From Oscillospiraceae bacterium (GTDB lineage Bacteria > Bacillota > Clostridia > UBA1381): DNA of 6,302 bases. Both the position numbers and the translations under genes were made by a program. The notes beneath the pieces were generated by a model, which was given only the letters and a program-made list of their open reading frames with translations, was not told where the DNA came from and did no database searches. This document shows, piece by piece, positions 1 through 6,016 of the stretch (position 1 is the stretch's first letter; each line of letters begins with the position of its first letter). The stretch is taken from NCBI GenBank assembly GCA_022508725.1, contig JAFLUR010000134.1:1-6302 (forward strand). The letters run 5' to 3'.

Positions 1-1
1 A

Positions 2-196
2 AATTCGCCGGCGGCAAAGGCGTGAATAAAGGAAAACGATCTTATCGTAAAGGCGGCGGGACAAACGGTCACGACGGTGGACGAAATAAACGAAATAAAG
101 GATCCGATGAAGGTGGGAGACACTCTTGTTCTTACACTGTACAGAAACGGCGAGGTCGAGGAGGTTCCGGTCATTCTTGAGGAACGCTTGGAATAA
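2..196 (+). CDS. 3' end of an HtrA/DegP-type serine protease gene (PDZ domain end), with an in-frame TGA
   Basis: HtrA proteases are envelope-associated trypsin-like proteases that degrade or refold damaged exported proteins; their C-terminal PDZ domain binds substrate tails. Only the last part of a PDZ domain is visible. In frame 2 the reading is NSPAAKA, then TGA at 23-25, then IKENDLIV, GQTVTTVDEINEIKD and VGDTLVLTLYRNGEVE, ending at TAA 194-196. This matches the usual pattern SPAAxAGIkxGDxIv..nG..V.....L...i....vGdtv.l.v.R.G. The TGA falls exactly on the conserved glycine of the AGI motif, so a GGA to TGA change of one base explains it. The gene is therefore either truncated by about 58 residues in this strain or the base is a sequence error. 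The protease domain lies outside the window. The family call rests on about 60 residues but the pattern is characteristic; whether the gene is intact is undecided. Confidence 0.65.
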
Positions 197-226
197 CGGA
201 CCGGTCCGGAAAAAAGAAGGATGGAA

Positions 227-232
227 AAGGAG
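227..232 (+). promoter_or_regulatory. Ribosome binding site of metY
   Basis: AAGGAG lies 8 bases upstream of the ATG at 241. It fixes that ATG as the metY start; the nearby ATG at 221 is in another frame and has no such site. Confidence 0.85.
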
Positions 233-240
233 AATAAAAT

Positions 241-1515
241 ATGCATATCGAAACAAAGTGTATACAGGAGGGTTATAAGCCCAAAAACGGAGAGGCAAGA
301 GTTTTGCCCGTTTATCAGAGCACCACATTCAAATATGATTCGAGCGAGTATATGGGAAAGCTGTTCGATCTGGAGGAGGACGGATTTTTCTATACACGTC
401 TGGCAAATCCGACCGCAAGCTGCGTTGAGGACAAGATTGCGTCGCTTGAGGGCGGCGTAGGTGCGATGATGACATCGTCCGGTCAGGCGGCGTCGCTTAT
501 GTCGGTCACGAATATAGCCGGCTCCGGCGATCATATCGTATGTTCGTCGGCCGTTTACGGCGGTACATTCAATCTTTTCGCGGTAACGCTCAAAAAGCTC
601 GGCATAGAGGTCACATTTATAAATCCCGATTCGACCGCTGAGGAGATCACGGCGGCGATCAAGGAGAATACAAAGGCTGTTTTCGGCGAAACGATAGCAA
701 ATCCGGCGCTTAATGTCCTTGATATCGAAAAATTCGCGGCGGCGGCGCATTCGAAAAATATCCCTCTTATAGTTGACAATACCTTTGCGACGCCCATACT
801 CTGCCGTCCGATCGAATTCGGCGCGGATATTGTCGTTCATTCCACGTCAAAGTACATGGACGGACATGCCGTGGCTCTGGGCGGAGTCGTGGTTGACAGC
901 GGGAATTTCGATTGGGCGGCAAGCGGAAAATTCCCCGAATTTACACAGCCGGACGATTCGTATCACGGCGTTGTGTATACCGAAAAATTCAAAAATGCCG
1001 CGTATATCGTAAAGGCGAGAGTTCAGCTTATGCGCGATCTCGGAAGCACACCCGCGCCGCAGAATGCGTTTCTGTTAAATCTCGGACTGGAAACGCTGCA
1101 TCTGCGTATGCCGAAGCACAGTGAAAATGCTTTGGCGGTGGCGCGTTTTCTTGAAAATGACGACAGGGTCGCATGGGTGAATTATCCCGGACTCGAATCG
1201 AACAAATATTATTCTATTGCGAAAAAATATCTTCCGGACGGAGCAAGCGGCGTTATTTCGTTCGGAGTAAAGGGCGGATATAAGGCGGCGAACGCGACTC
1301 TTAACGGACTTAAAACAGCCGCGATCGTCACGCACGTTGCGGATTGCCGCACCTGCGCGCTTCATCCGGCAAGCTCGACTCACCGTCAGCTTACGGAAAA
1401 ACAGCTTGAAGAATGCGGAATTTCCGCCGACCTGATAAGGTTCAGCGTCGGGATAGAAAATGCGGGGGATCTTATCGCGGATCTCGACCAAGCTCTTGCA
1501 AATGCGGTAAAATAA
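241..1515 (+). CDS. metY: O-acetylhomoserine sulfhydrylase (O-acetylhomoserine aminocarboxypropyltransferase), PLP-dependent
   Basis: This cytoplasmic enzyme joins O-acetyl-L-homoserine with sulfide to give L-homocysteine and acetate, the direct sulfhydrylation route to methionine; some members also act on O-acetylserine. The 424-residue product has the full set of Cys/Met-metabolism PLP family features. YTRLANPT at 51-58 carries the Tyr and Arg that grip the cofactor phosphate of the neighbouring subunit. SSGQAA is at 79-84, Y106 is the likely ring-stacking tyrosine, and VDNTFATP (178-185) has the Asp that pairs with the pyridine nitrogen. HSTSKYMDGH (200-209) holds the Schiff-base lysine K204, and HPASSTHRQ (375-383) and LIRFSVGIE (398-406) form the substrate carboxylate end. 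The length, and the insert around 228-250 (FPEFTQPDDSYHG), fit O-acetylhomoserine sulfhydrylases better than the shorter cystathionine gamma-synthases, gamma-lyases and methionine gamma-lyases. It starts 44 bases after the protease remnant. No S-box or T-box leader fits in that gap, so any sulfur control would have to come from further upstream or act in trans. Confidence 0.93.
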   Translation: MHIETKCIQEGYKPKNGEARVLPVYQSTTFKYDSSEYMGKLFDLEEDGFFYTRLANPTASCVEDKIASLEGGVGAMMTSSGQAASLMSVTNIAGSGDHIVCSSAVYGGTFNLFAVTLKKLGIEVTFINPDSTAEEITAAIKENTKAVFGETIANPALNVLDIEKFAAAAHSKNIPLIVDNTFATPILCRPIEFGADIVVHSTSKYMDGHAVALGGVVVDSGNFDWAASGKFPEFTQPDDSYHGVVYTEKFKNAAYIVKARVQLMRDLGSTPAPQNAFLLNLGLETLHLRMPKHSENALAVARFLENDDRVAWVNYPGLESNKYYSIAKKYLPDGASGVISFGVKGGYKAANATLNGLKTAAIVTHVADCRTCALHPASSTHRQLTEKQLEECGISADLIRFSVGIENAGDLIADLDQALANAVK

Positions 1516-1745
1516 CGGTAAATACAGGCTCGGCAAATTTTTGGGAAAACACCGGTTTAAAGGTAATCAAAAAAATAATTTACGGAAAAAGCATATGCTT
1601 ATTCTTAAGCGCAAAGCGCGCATGCATTCGCACCGTTTTTTCGATGTGTTGCCGGATTGTTTTTTTGATATTGATTTATTCGATGTTTTCTTAAATATAC
1701 GGCGGGTCTTTATAAAAAAATATATATTTACGGAGGTACAAATTC
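1516..1745. other. Gene-free gap between metY and the solute-binding protein gene
   Basis: This AT-rich gap of 230 bases has no convincing gene; the open frames across it start inside metY or lack a ribosome binding site. It contains a perfect 12-base palindrome AAGCATATGCTT (1589-1600) and a small GCGC-AAA-GCGC hairpin (1609-1619), followed by T-runs at 1635-1641 and 1659-1666. No clean stem-plus-T-tract terminator for metY was found. TTGATA (1665-1670) and TTGATT (1671-1676) with AT-rich boxes around 1691-1699 could be parts of a promoter for the next gene, but no pair has good spacing and good matches together. Confidence 0.5.
1732..1736 (+). promoter_or_regulatory. Ribosome binding site of the solute-binding lipoprotein gene
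   Basis: GGAGG lies 9 bases before the ATG at 1746, which decides that start. The resulting protein begins directly with a lipoprotein signal peptide. Confidence 0.85.
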
Positions 1746-3092
1746 ATGAAGAAAAGTAAAATTTTAGCAATCATTCTTGCGGCGGCGGCGGTATGCTCGT
1801 CTGTTGCGGGCTGCTCACCGAAAAGCGCGGACGGAGGAGCGTCCGACGGCGGTAAAAATCAAGTTGAGGAGAAGAAAAAGGATTTCTCGGGCGTTCAGCT
1901 CAGAGTTGCCGGTTATCGCGATCTGAGGACAGACCCGTACAACAGCTCCTATTCGATCGGCGCGGATAAATTCATGGAAGAATATCCCGGCTCAAACGTT
2001 GAATTTCTGGTTGCCGGAAAAGAGGGCGGAAACGAACAGATAGTCGCGGCGGTAAATGCCGGAGATGTGTGGAATGTTCAGCTTATAATAGGCGTGAGCC
2101 TGCCGGGAATATTCCGGAACGATCTGTACACTCCGATAGATGAATATATAAACAAAAACAATCCCGTTTATACAAAGGAGCTTGTTGAAGAGGCGGGAAC
2201 ATATCTCGGAAAAACCTACGCTGTCGGAAATGTTATGATGAGCGATTTCCAGTACGGCATATATAACGAAACGCTCTATAACGATTACAACATAAAGACT
2301 CCGGCGCAGTATTATCAAGAGGGCGCATGGAACAGGGAATCGTTCCTTAAAATGATCGACGACCTCAAAGCAAATCAGGTGCAGATGTATCTTAATTTTG
2401 AAAAGCCGAACAAAACGGGAACATATGCGGTCGAGCATCATGACGACGGAACGGTCGAGCTTGCGTATAACAAGCAGCCGAACCGCGAATGGCTCACATT
2501 CATAAAGAATATAGTGTATGATAAGGGCGTTACAAGCATCAAAAACGGAAAGACCTATACAAGAGAGGTCGGCTTTGCGCTTGATATTCTTCCGCATATT
2601 CTTATAGACGCGAAAAATTCATCAACACAGGATACGATAAGATATATCCCGTTCCTTGCAAAGGAAAATCCGATATCGAGCTATATTGTGGAGTATTATT
2701 TCGGCGTTCCGAACGGCGCGAAGGATATCGAGGCATCGGTCGAGCTTATCGATTATATGATAAAGGCGTGTGTTGAGGACAGAACTGCGATGTACAAGGA
2801 AAATATGCTTGAGGAGGATTACAAGATATTTGAGGAAACGGCGGTTGACAGTCATTATATAGTTCGTGACTGCGGAGTATGGCCGGAAAATGAAGTGGTT
2901 GAATATTTCAGAGCAGGCGGCGCGGTATCGACAAACATCGATGAAAACGCTACCCGTATGCAGACCATTGTTGACGATTACAACAAGAGCGTTGAAGAGG
3001 ACAGAGCAAAGATGAGCTCCGGCGGAGACAAATCGGAGACTGCCAAAGGAGCGGACAACAAAGAAGCGGAGGATAAAGCGGCAGCCGAATAA
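1746..3092 (+). CDS. Extracellular solute-binding lipoprotein, family 1 (ABC sugar-type)
   Basis: Solute-binding proteins of this family are anchored outside the membrane and hand a ligand, usually a mono- or oligosaccharide, to an ABC permease. The 448-residue product starts with a classic lipoprotein signal: MKKSK, a hydrophobic stretch at 6-16, and the lipobox VAGC with lipidated Cys at 23. A Ser/Gly/Lys-rich linker (24-46) follows. The mature domain has the usual order: a first beta strand (VQLRVAGYRD), a helix (ADKFMEEYPG), then a strand (VEFLV), and later YNETLYNDYNIKTPA, typical of the hinge and second lobe. The tail from about 420 is a low-complexity charged run of Lys, Glu, Asp and Ala. 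No permease or ATPase gene lies on either side, so this is an orphan or its partners are elsewhere. The ligand cannot be read from the sequence. The coiled-coil gene follows after 24 bases with its own ribosome binding site and is probably co-transcribed. Confidence 0.8.
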   Translation: MKKSKILAIILAAAAVCSSVAGCSPKSADGGASDGGKNQVEEKKKDFSGVQLRVAGYRDLRTDPYNSSYSIGADKFMEEYPGSNVEFLVAGKEGGNEQIVAAVNAGDVWNVQLIIGVSLPGIFRNDLYTPIDEYINKNNPVYTKELVEEAGTYLGKTYAVGNVMMSDFQYGIYNETLYNDYNIKTPAQYYQEGAWNRESFLKMIDDLKANQVQMYLNFEKPNKTGTYAVEHHDDGTVELAYNKQPNREWLTFIKNIVYDKGVTSIKNGKTYTREVGFALDILPHILIDAKNSSTQDTIRYIPFLAKENPISSYIVEYYFGVPNGAKDIEASVELIDYMIKACVEDRTAMYKENMLEEDYKIFEETAVDSHYIVRDCGVWPENEVVEYFRAGGAVSTNIDENATRMQTIVDDYNKSVEEDRAKMSSGGDKSETAKGADNKEAEDKAAAE

Positions 3093-3101
3093 TGCAAATG
3101 A

Positions 3102-3108
3102 AAGGATG
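3102..3108 (+). promoter_or_regulatory. Ribosome binding site of the coiled-coil gene
   Basis: AAGGATG lies 8 bases before the ATG at 3117 and only 10 bases after the stop of the previous gene. This supports translation from one shared transcript. Confidence 0.65.
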
Positions 3109-3116
3109 ACCGGTAT

Positions 3117-3560
3117 ATGAACGAAAAAGAATTATTGGAATTGATAGTAAAAAAGATCGACAATATCGAGAACAAAGTTGACAAGCTCGAGAGCAAAGTT
3201 GACAATCTTGAGAGTAAAGTTGACAGGCTTGAGCAGGACAACAAGATAATCAAGCAAGAACTTAAGAAGCTTGAAAACAGGCTTGACAATCTTGAAAACA
3301 GACTTGATAATCTTGAAAACAGGTTTGATAATCTTGAAAACAGGTTTGAAGAGCTTGAAACGGAGGTAAAGCAGAATACCTATATGCTTGAAACGACCGT
3401 TAAACAATGTATTCAGCTGCTCGGAGAAGGCTATCAGGCTAATTTCGAAAAAATCGACAGGCTGAACCTTGACTCAATGAACAGTAAAATAACTCAGCTT
3501 GAATTGCTTTATAAATTTCATACGGGAGAGATCGATCGCCTGAAAGCAAAAATCGGCTGA
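3117..3560 (+). CDS. Heptad-repeat coiled-coil protein of unknown function
   Basis: I do not recognise a named family. The 147-residue product has no signal peptide or membrane segment and is probably cytoplasmic. Residues 14-83 form ten consecutive heptads without a break: IDNIENK, VDKLESK, VDNLESK, VDRLEQD, NKIIKQE, LKKLENR, LDNLENR (twice), FDNLENR and FEELETE. The a positions hold Ile, Val, Leu or Phe and the d positions Ile or Leu, as in a parallel coiled coil. One polar a position (N42) is the kind that sets register and favours dimers. Phenylalanine at two a positions (70 and 77) is unusual. The C-terminal third (84-147) is less regular but still helical in character and ends LLYKFHTGEIDRLKAKIG. 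Small proteins of this look are common in Clostridia, often without known function. Its place 24 bases after the solute-binding lipoprotein gene suggests a shared operon, but no functional link is shown. It stops at TGA 3558-3560. Confidence 0.75.
   Translation: MNEKELLELIVKKIDNIENKVDKLESKVDNLESKVDRLEQDNKIIKQELKKLENRLDNLENRLDNLENRFDNLENRFEELETEVKQNTYMLETTVKQCIQLLGEGYQANFEKIDRLNLDSMNSKITQLELLYKFHTGEIDRLKAKIG
3156..3239 (+). repeat. Tandem 21-base repeat array A in the coiled-coil gene
   Basis: Four units of 21 bases each encode one heptad of the type VDxLESK. The first two boundaries and the third read GTTGAC, and the core CTYGAGAGYAAA is shared by units two and three. The units have diverged at third positions, so this is the older of the two arrays. 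Confidence 0.75.
3261..3365 (+). repeat. Tandem 21-base repeat array B in the coiled-coil gene
   Basis: Five units of 21 bases encode LKKLENR, LDNLENR (twice), FDNLENR and FEELETE. The core CTTGAAAACAG is identical in the first four units and the spacer YTTGAYAAT nearly so. This near identity at silent sites points to recent unit duplication rather than protein-level selection alone. Confidence 0.85.
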
Positions 3561-3587
3561 TCCGTAAAAGTATAATTGATTATCGGG

Positions 3588-3610
3588 CGGAGTCGGTTTT
3601 CAAGGCTCCG
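3588..3610 (+). other. Hairpin downstream of the coiled-coil gene
   Basis: CGGAGTC (3588-3594) pairs with GGCTCCG (3604-3610) over a 9-base loop, with one wobble pair. It is followed on the + strand by TAAAAAATC, not a T-tract, so it is not a standard Rho-independent terminator for the + strand genes. It may slow RNA decay or stop transcription weakly. Confidence 0.45.
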
Positions 3611-3611
3611 T

Positions 3612-3641
3612 AAAAAATCGGCGCCGTTATATGCGGCGCCG
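3612..3641 (-). terminator. Minus-strand oriented Rho-independent terminator-like hairpin
   Basis: CGGCGCCG occurs at 3619-3626 and again at 3634-3641 with a 7-base loop; the arms pair perfectly over 8 GC pairs. Read on the minus strand, the stem is followed at once by ATTTTTTA (3618-3611), the standard terminator layout. On the + strand the tail is GTTCGATATT, which is poor. It could still act on the + strand as a weak stop for the coiled-coil gene. No minus-strand gene is present in the window to need it. Confidence 0.5.
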
Positions 3642-3648
3642 GTTCGAT

Positions 3649-3677
3649 ATTATACGATATTATTGACGTACCGACAA
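3649..3677 (-). promoter_or_regulatory. Possible minus-strand promoter
   Basis: On the minus strand TTGTCG (3677-3672) is separated by 17 bases from a perfect TATAAT (3654-3649). The -35 box matches consensus at four of six bases. The predicted start, near 3642, lies directly at the minus-oriented hairpin, which is an odd arrangement, so a chance match in AT-rich DNA is quite possible. Confidence 0.25.
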
Positions 3678-3689
3678 AACCTTGCCTTC

Positions 3690-3760
3690 AATACTTGTCA
3701 AAAATTAAATTTCTCTGTGTTGTCAAACCTTGAAATACACAAGTATTCCTGCGGTTTGAC
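3690..3760 (+). other. Structured leader: two perfect stems in pseudoknot order
   Basis: Stem A pairs AATACTTGT (3690-3698) with ACAAGTATT (3739-3747), 9 pairs. Stem B pairs GTCAAACC (3722-3729) with GGTTTGAC (3753-3760), 8 pairs plus a possible wobble. The 5' arm of B lies in the loop of A and its 3' arm lies outside, so the two stems either form a pseudoknot or exclude each other. No known riboswitch class was recognised. The stretch lies upstream of the alpha-galactosidase gene and could be its leader or an intergenic repeat element. Confidence 0.45.
3729..3752 (+). repeat. Copy 1 of an intergenic motif found again inverted at 6017-6041
   Basis: The copy begins CTTGAAATACACAA and continues GTATTCCTGC. 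The reverse complement of 6017-6041 reads CTTGAAATGCACAA, then one extra A, then GTATTCCCGC. The two differ by two substitutions and one inserted base over about 25 positions. Both copies lie in non-coding DNA flanking the alpha-galactosidase gene. Confidence 0.55.
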
Positions 3761-3830
3761 GCCTTGATAAATTCCGTTTTTGACTTGGTCTTTCGGCAAT
3801 GTTTCATTGGCACATCAATACAAGCAGGAA
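3746..3830 (+). other. Nested inverted repeats in the leader of the alpha-galactosidase gene
   Basis: TTCCTGC (3746-3752) pairs with GCAGGAA (3824-3830), 7 pairs. Inside it TTGAT (3764-3768) pairs with ATCAA (3814-3818), and inside that CAATG-TTT-CATTG (3797-3809) forms a small hairpin. The outer arm overlaps the 3' arm of stem A, so this fold competes with the upstream pseudoknot. The rest of the 3561-3880 gap shows no gene and no good promoter; TTGACT (3780-3785) has no fitting -10 box at 17 bases. Confidence 0.35.
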
Positions 3831-3863
3831 ACAAATCGTGAGTTATATAAAGTGTGATAAAAG

Positions 3864-3870
3864 AAAGGAA
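3864..3870 (+). promoter_or_regulatory. Ribosome binding site that decides the alpha-galactosidase start
   Basis: AAAGGAA lies 10 bases before the ATG at 3881. The longer frame starting with GTG at 3854 has no such site upstream and would translate the binding site itself, so the ATG is preferred. Confidence 0.75.
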
Positions 3871-3880
3871 ACTCTTTATA

Positions 3881-5968
3881 ATGGATAAAAAATTCGAAAA
3901 AATATCGGAATTTAAGCTGTCGGATATGTCGGCGGAATATTATATCGATAAGGAAAGAAATATTGCGGGAATAAGTCTTGTTCCCGATACGGAGAAAAAA
4001 CAAAGCGAAAACAGGCGCGTATCGGTGCAGTCGCTTGTTCAGCTTAAAATACTCGGCGACAGATATCCCGGGCAGTATTTCGGCGGCTTGTCCATGAAAT
4101 ATTCCGAATCTGCCGAAAAAATGAAATATTCGCATCAGAAAAGTGAAACGAGTCCGGACGGGATTGTTGTAAAGACATATCTTAAGGACGACCGCGGCAC
4201 GGAATGTGTTCATATCCTGTCACACCGCGAGGGAGAAAGCTTTATTAAGGTGGGGACGGAGCTTATCAATAATTCGGATAAAACGATAACTCTCGAAATG
4301 ATCTCATCCTTTTCGTTTTTCAATATCTCTCCGTACACGGACGGCGCGGGAACAATGAATTTATACAGAGCAAGATCGCGCTGGAGCGGCGAGGGACGGC
4401 TTGTAAAAGAGTTGTTTGAGGATCTCCGGCTTGAGGACGACTGGACGTATTTCAATTCAAACAATCTGCGCTTCGGGCAGGTCGGTTCAATGCCCGTGAA
4501 GGGATATTTCCCGTTTATGCTCATCGAGGACAGTGAGAACGGAATTATCTGGGGAGTGCAGATGGGGATAGGCTCGTCGTGGCAGATGGAAGTCACAAGG
4601 GGCGATGACGGTGCTTGCATATCCGGAGGTATCGCGGACAGAGAATTCGGACACTGGATGCGAAAGGTCGCGCCCGGAGAACGTTTTGTCACGCCGGAAG
4701 CTGTCATAAGCGTTGTCGAGGGCGGAGTCGCGGATATAACTCATCGCCTTTTGTCGGCGCAGGAGGCGGCGCTCGATGTTCCGGAATGTGAGGAAGAGCT
4801 GCCTGTTATCTTCAATGAATACTGCACGACATGGGGAAATCCGTCGCATGAGAATATTGCGGAGATATTGCAGAAAATCAAAAACCGCGGGATAGATTAT
4901 TTTGTGATAGACTGCGGCTGGTTTAAACAGGGAGATGATGTGCCGTGGGACCGGAGCATGGGCGATTACGAGCCGTCGGAAAAGCTTTTCCCCGGCGGAA
5001 TAGACCGCACGGTGTCGCTTATAAAGGAAAACGGCATGAGGGCCGGGATATGGTTTGAGATAGAGAATGTCGGCGAAAGATCGAGGGCTTATGAGGAAAT
5101 GCGGGATTGTATGCTCACGCGCGACGGACAGACTCTCACAACGGTAAACCGGCGGTTTTGGGATATGACAAACCCCAAAACAAAGGAATACCTTGAAAGA
5201 AAGGTTACAGGCTTTTTAAAGGAGCATGATTTTGATTACATAAAGGTGGACTATAACGAAACGATAGGCATAGGCTGTGATAACGAACATTCGCTCGGCG
5301 AGGGACTCAGGCTGAATATAAACGCGGCGGCGGAATTTTTCAGGCAGATGCGCCGTGAAATACCCGGGCTTATAATAGAAAACTGCGCCTCGGGCGGAAA
5401 CAGACTTGAACCTATGTTTATGTCGCTTTCATCAATGGCGTCATTTTCGGATGCGCATGAATGTGCGGAGATACCGATAATAGCGGCAAATCTGCACAGA
5501 CTTATACTTCCCCGGCAGAGTCAGATATGGTGCGTTATAAGAAAGAGCGATTCGACAAAGCGTATCGCATATTCGGTCGCCGCGACCTTTTTGGGCAGAA
5601 TGTGCCTGTCCGGAGATGTGACCGGCTTGGATGAGGAACAGTGGGAGACGATAGATACCGGAATTGCGTTTTACAAAAAGGCGGTCCCGGTTATAAAATC
5701 GGGCAGGTCGTATATATACGAAAATCGTTCGGCGTCCGACAGACATCCCACGGGTTGGCAGTGCGTCATACGGGACGGAGAGGATATGACGCTTGCCGTG
5801 ATACATACGTTCGAAGGAAAGCATGACAATATAAAAATTCCGCTCGGAAAGCATAAAAGAATAGATTCGGTATATCCCGGAAATGCCGATGTTTGCGCGG
5901 AGGGTGGATATTTGATTATACGGTCGGCGGAGGAATTTTCCGGAACGGGCGTTATCCTAAGGGATTAA
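3881..5968 (+). CDS. Alpha-galactosidase, glycoside hydrolase family 36
   Basis: GH36 enzymes remove terminal alpha-linked galactose (melibiose, raffinose and similar) by a retaining mechanism. The 695-residue product has no signal peptide, so it should act in the cytoplasm on imported sugars. The N-terminal beta-sandwich domain spans about 1-300, the (beta/alpha)8 catalytic barrel about 310-630, and a C-terminal beta domain the rest. Key motifs are DCGW at 344-347, GIWFEIENVG in the barrel, KVDYNE with the likely nucleophile D457, ENCASGGNR at 500-508 (the C-x-x-G-x-x-R substrate site), and FSDAHE with the likely acid/base D524. It differs from the best-known GH36 members, which have KWDMNR and SDDTD at the two catalytic sites, so it belongs to a divergent subgroup and its substrate may differ; alpha-N-acetylgalactosaminidase activity cannot be excluded. 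The gene is preceded by a 320-base structured gap and followed by its own terminator, so it is probably a single-gene unit. A role with the upstream solute-binding protein is inference. Confidence 0.87.
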   Translation: MDKKFEKISEFKLSDMSAEYYIDKERNIAGISLVPDTEKKQSENRRVSVQSLVQLKILGDRYPGQYFGGLSMKYSESAEKMKYSHQKSETSPDGIVVKTYLKDDRGTECVHILSHREGESFIKVGTELINNSDKTITLEMISSFSFFNISPYTDGAGTMNLYRARSRWSGEGRLVKELFEDLRLEDDWTYFNSNNLRFGQVGSMPVKGYFPFMLIEDSENGIIWGVQMGIGSSWQMEVTRGDDGACISGGIADREFGHWMRKVAPGERFVTPEAVISVVEGGVADITHRLLSAQEAALDVPECEEELPVIFNEYCTTWGNPSHENIAEILQKIKNRGIDYFVIDCGWFKQGDDVPWDRSMGDYEPSEKLFPGGIDRTVSLIKENGMRAGIWFEIENVGERSRAYEEMRDCMLTRDGQTLTTVNRRFWDMTNPKTKEYLERKVTGFLKEHDFDYIKVDYNETIGIGCDNEHSLGEGLRLNINAAAEFFRQMRREIPGLIIENCASGGNRLEPMFMSLSSMASFSDAHECAEIPIIAANLHRLILPRQSQIWCVIRKSDSTKRIAYSVAATFLGRMCLSGDVTGLDEEQWETIDTGIAFYKKAVPVIKSGRSYIYENRSASDRHPTGWQCVIRDGEDMTLAVIHTFEGKHDNIKIPLGKHKRIDSVYPGNADVCAEGGYLIIRSAEEFSGTGVILRD

Positions 5969-5981
5969 GAGCCTGTTTGAT

Positions 5982-6004
5982 ATCCGGGGATCGCCGGATT
6001 TTTT
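5982..6004 (+). terminator. Rho-independent terminator of the alpha-galactosidase gene
   Basis: ATCCGG (5982-5987) pairs with CCGGAT (5994-5999) over the 6-base loop GGATCG. The stem is followed directly by a T-run ending at 6004. It lies 13 bases after the stop codon on the same strand. Confidence 0.88.
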
Positions 6005-6016
6005 CGCTGAAAATTT

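Noticed and set aside
23..25. UGA read as glycine, as in the SR1/Gracilibacteria code
   Set aside because: The four full genes here contain many glycines over more than 1,700 codons and none uses an in-frame TGA. Gene content and promoters also look like Clostridia. One nonsense change or a base error is simpler.
1..180. Open frame 1 across the window start
   Set aside because: It gives a Gly/Arg/Lys-rich product without family resemblance and is a shadow of the PDZ frame, which shows clear family pattern.
1075..1536. 153-residue minus-strand frame over the end of metY
   Set aside because: It lies fully antisense to a well-supported gene, and the product is rich in Arg, Phe and Ile with no recognisable motif.
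1992..2597. 201-residue minus-strand frame inside the solute-binding protein gene
   Set aside because: It is antisense to a gene with signal peptide, lipobox and family pattern, and has no ribosome binding site or motif of its own.
3156..3365. The 21-base repeats as a CRISPR array
   Set aside because: The units are contiguous, without unique spacers, and translate into heptads of one continuous protein.
2978..3407. Minus-strand frames over the coiled-coil gene with Ser/Leu or Phe/Val repeats
   Set aside because: Their repeats are the antisense reading of the 21-base units; the + strand reading gives perfect heptads and has a ribosome binding site.
3576..3767. 63-residue + strand frame after the coiled-coil gene
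   Set aside because: It runs through the hairpins and inverted repeats, has no good ribosome binding site and no motif; the DNA structure explains this stretch better.
3854..3880. Upstream GTG start of the alpha-galactosidase (9 more residues)
   Set aside because: There is no ribosome binding site before it, while AAAGGAA is well placed for the ATG at 3881.
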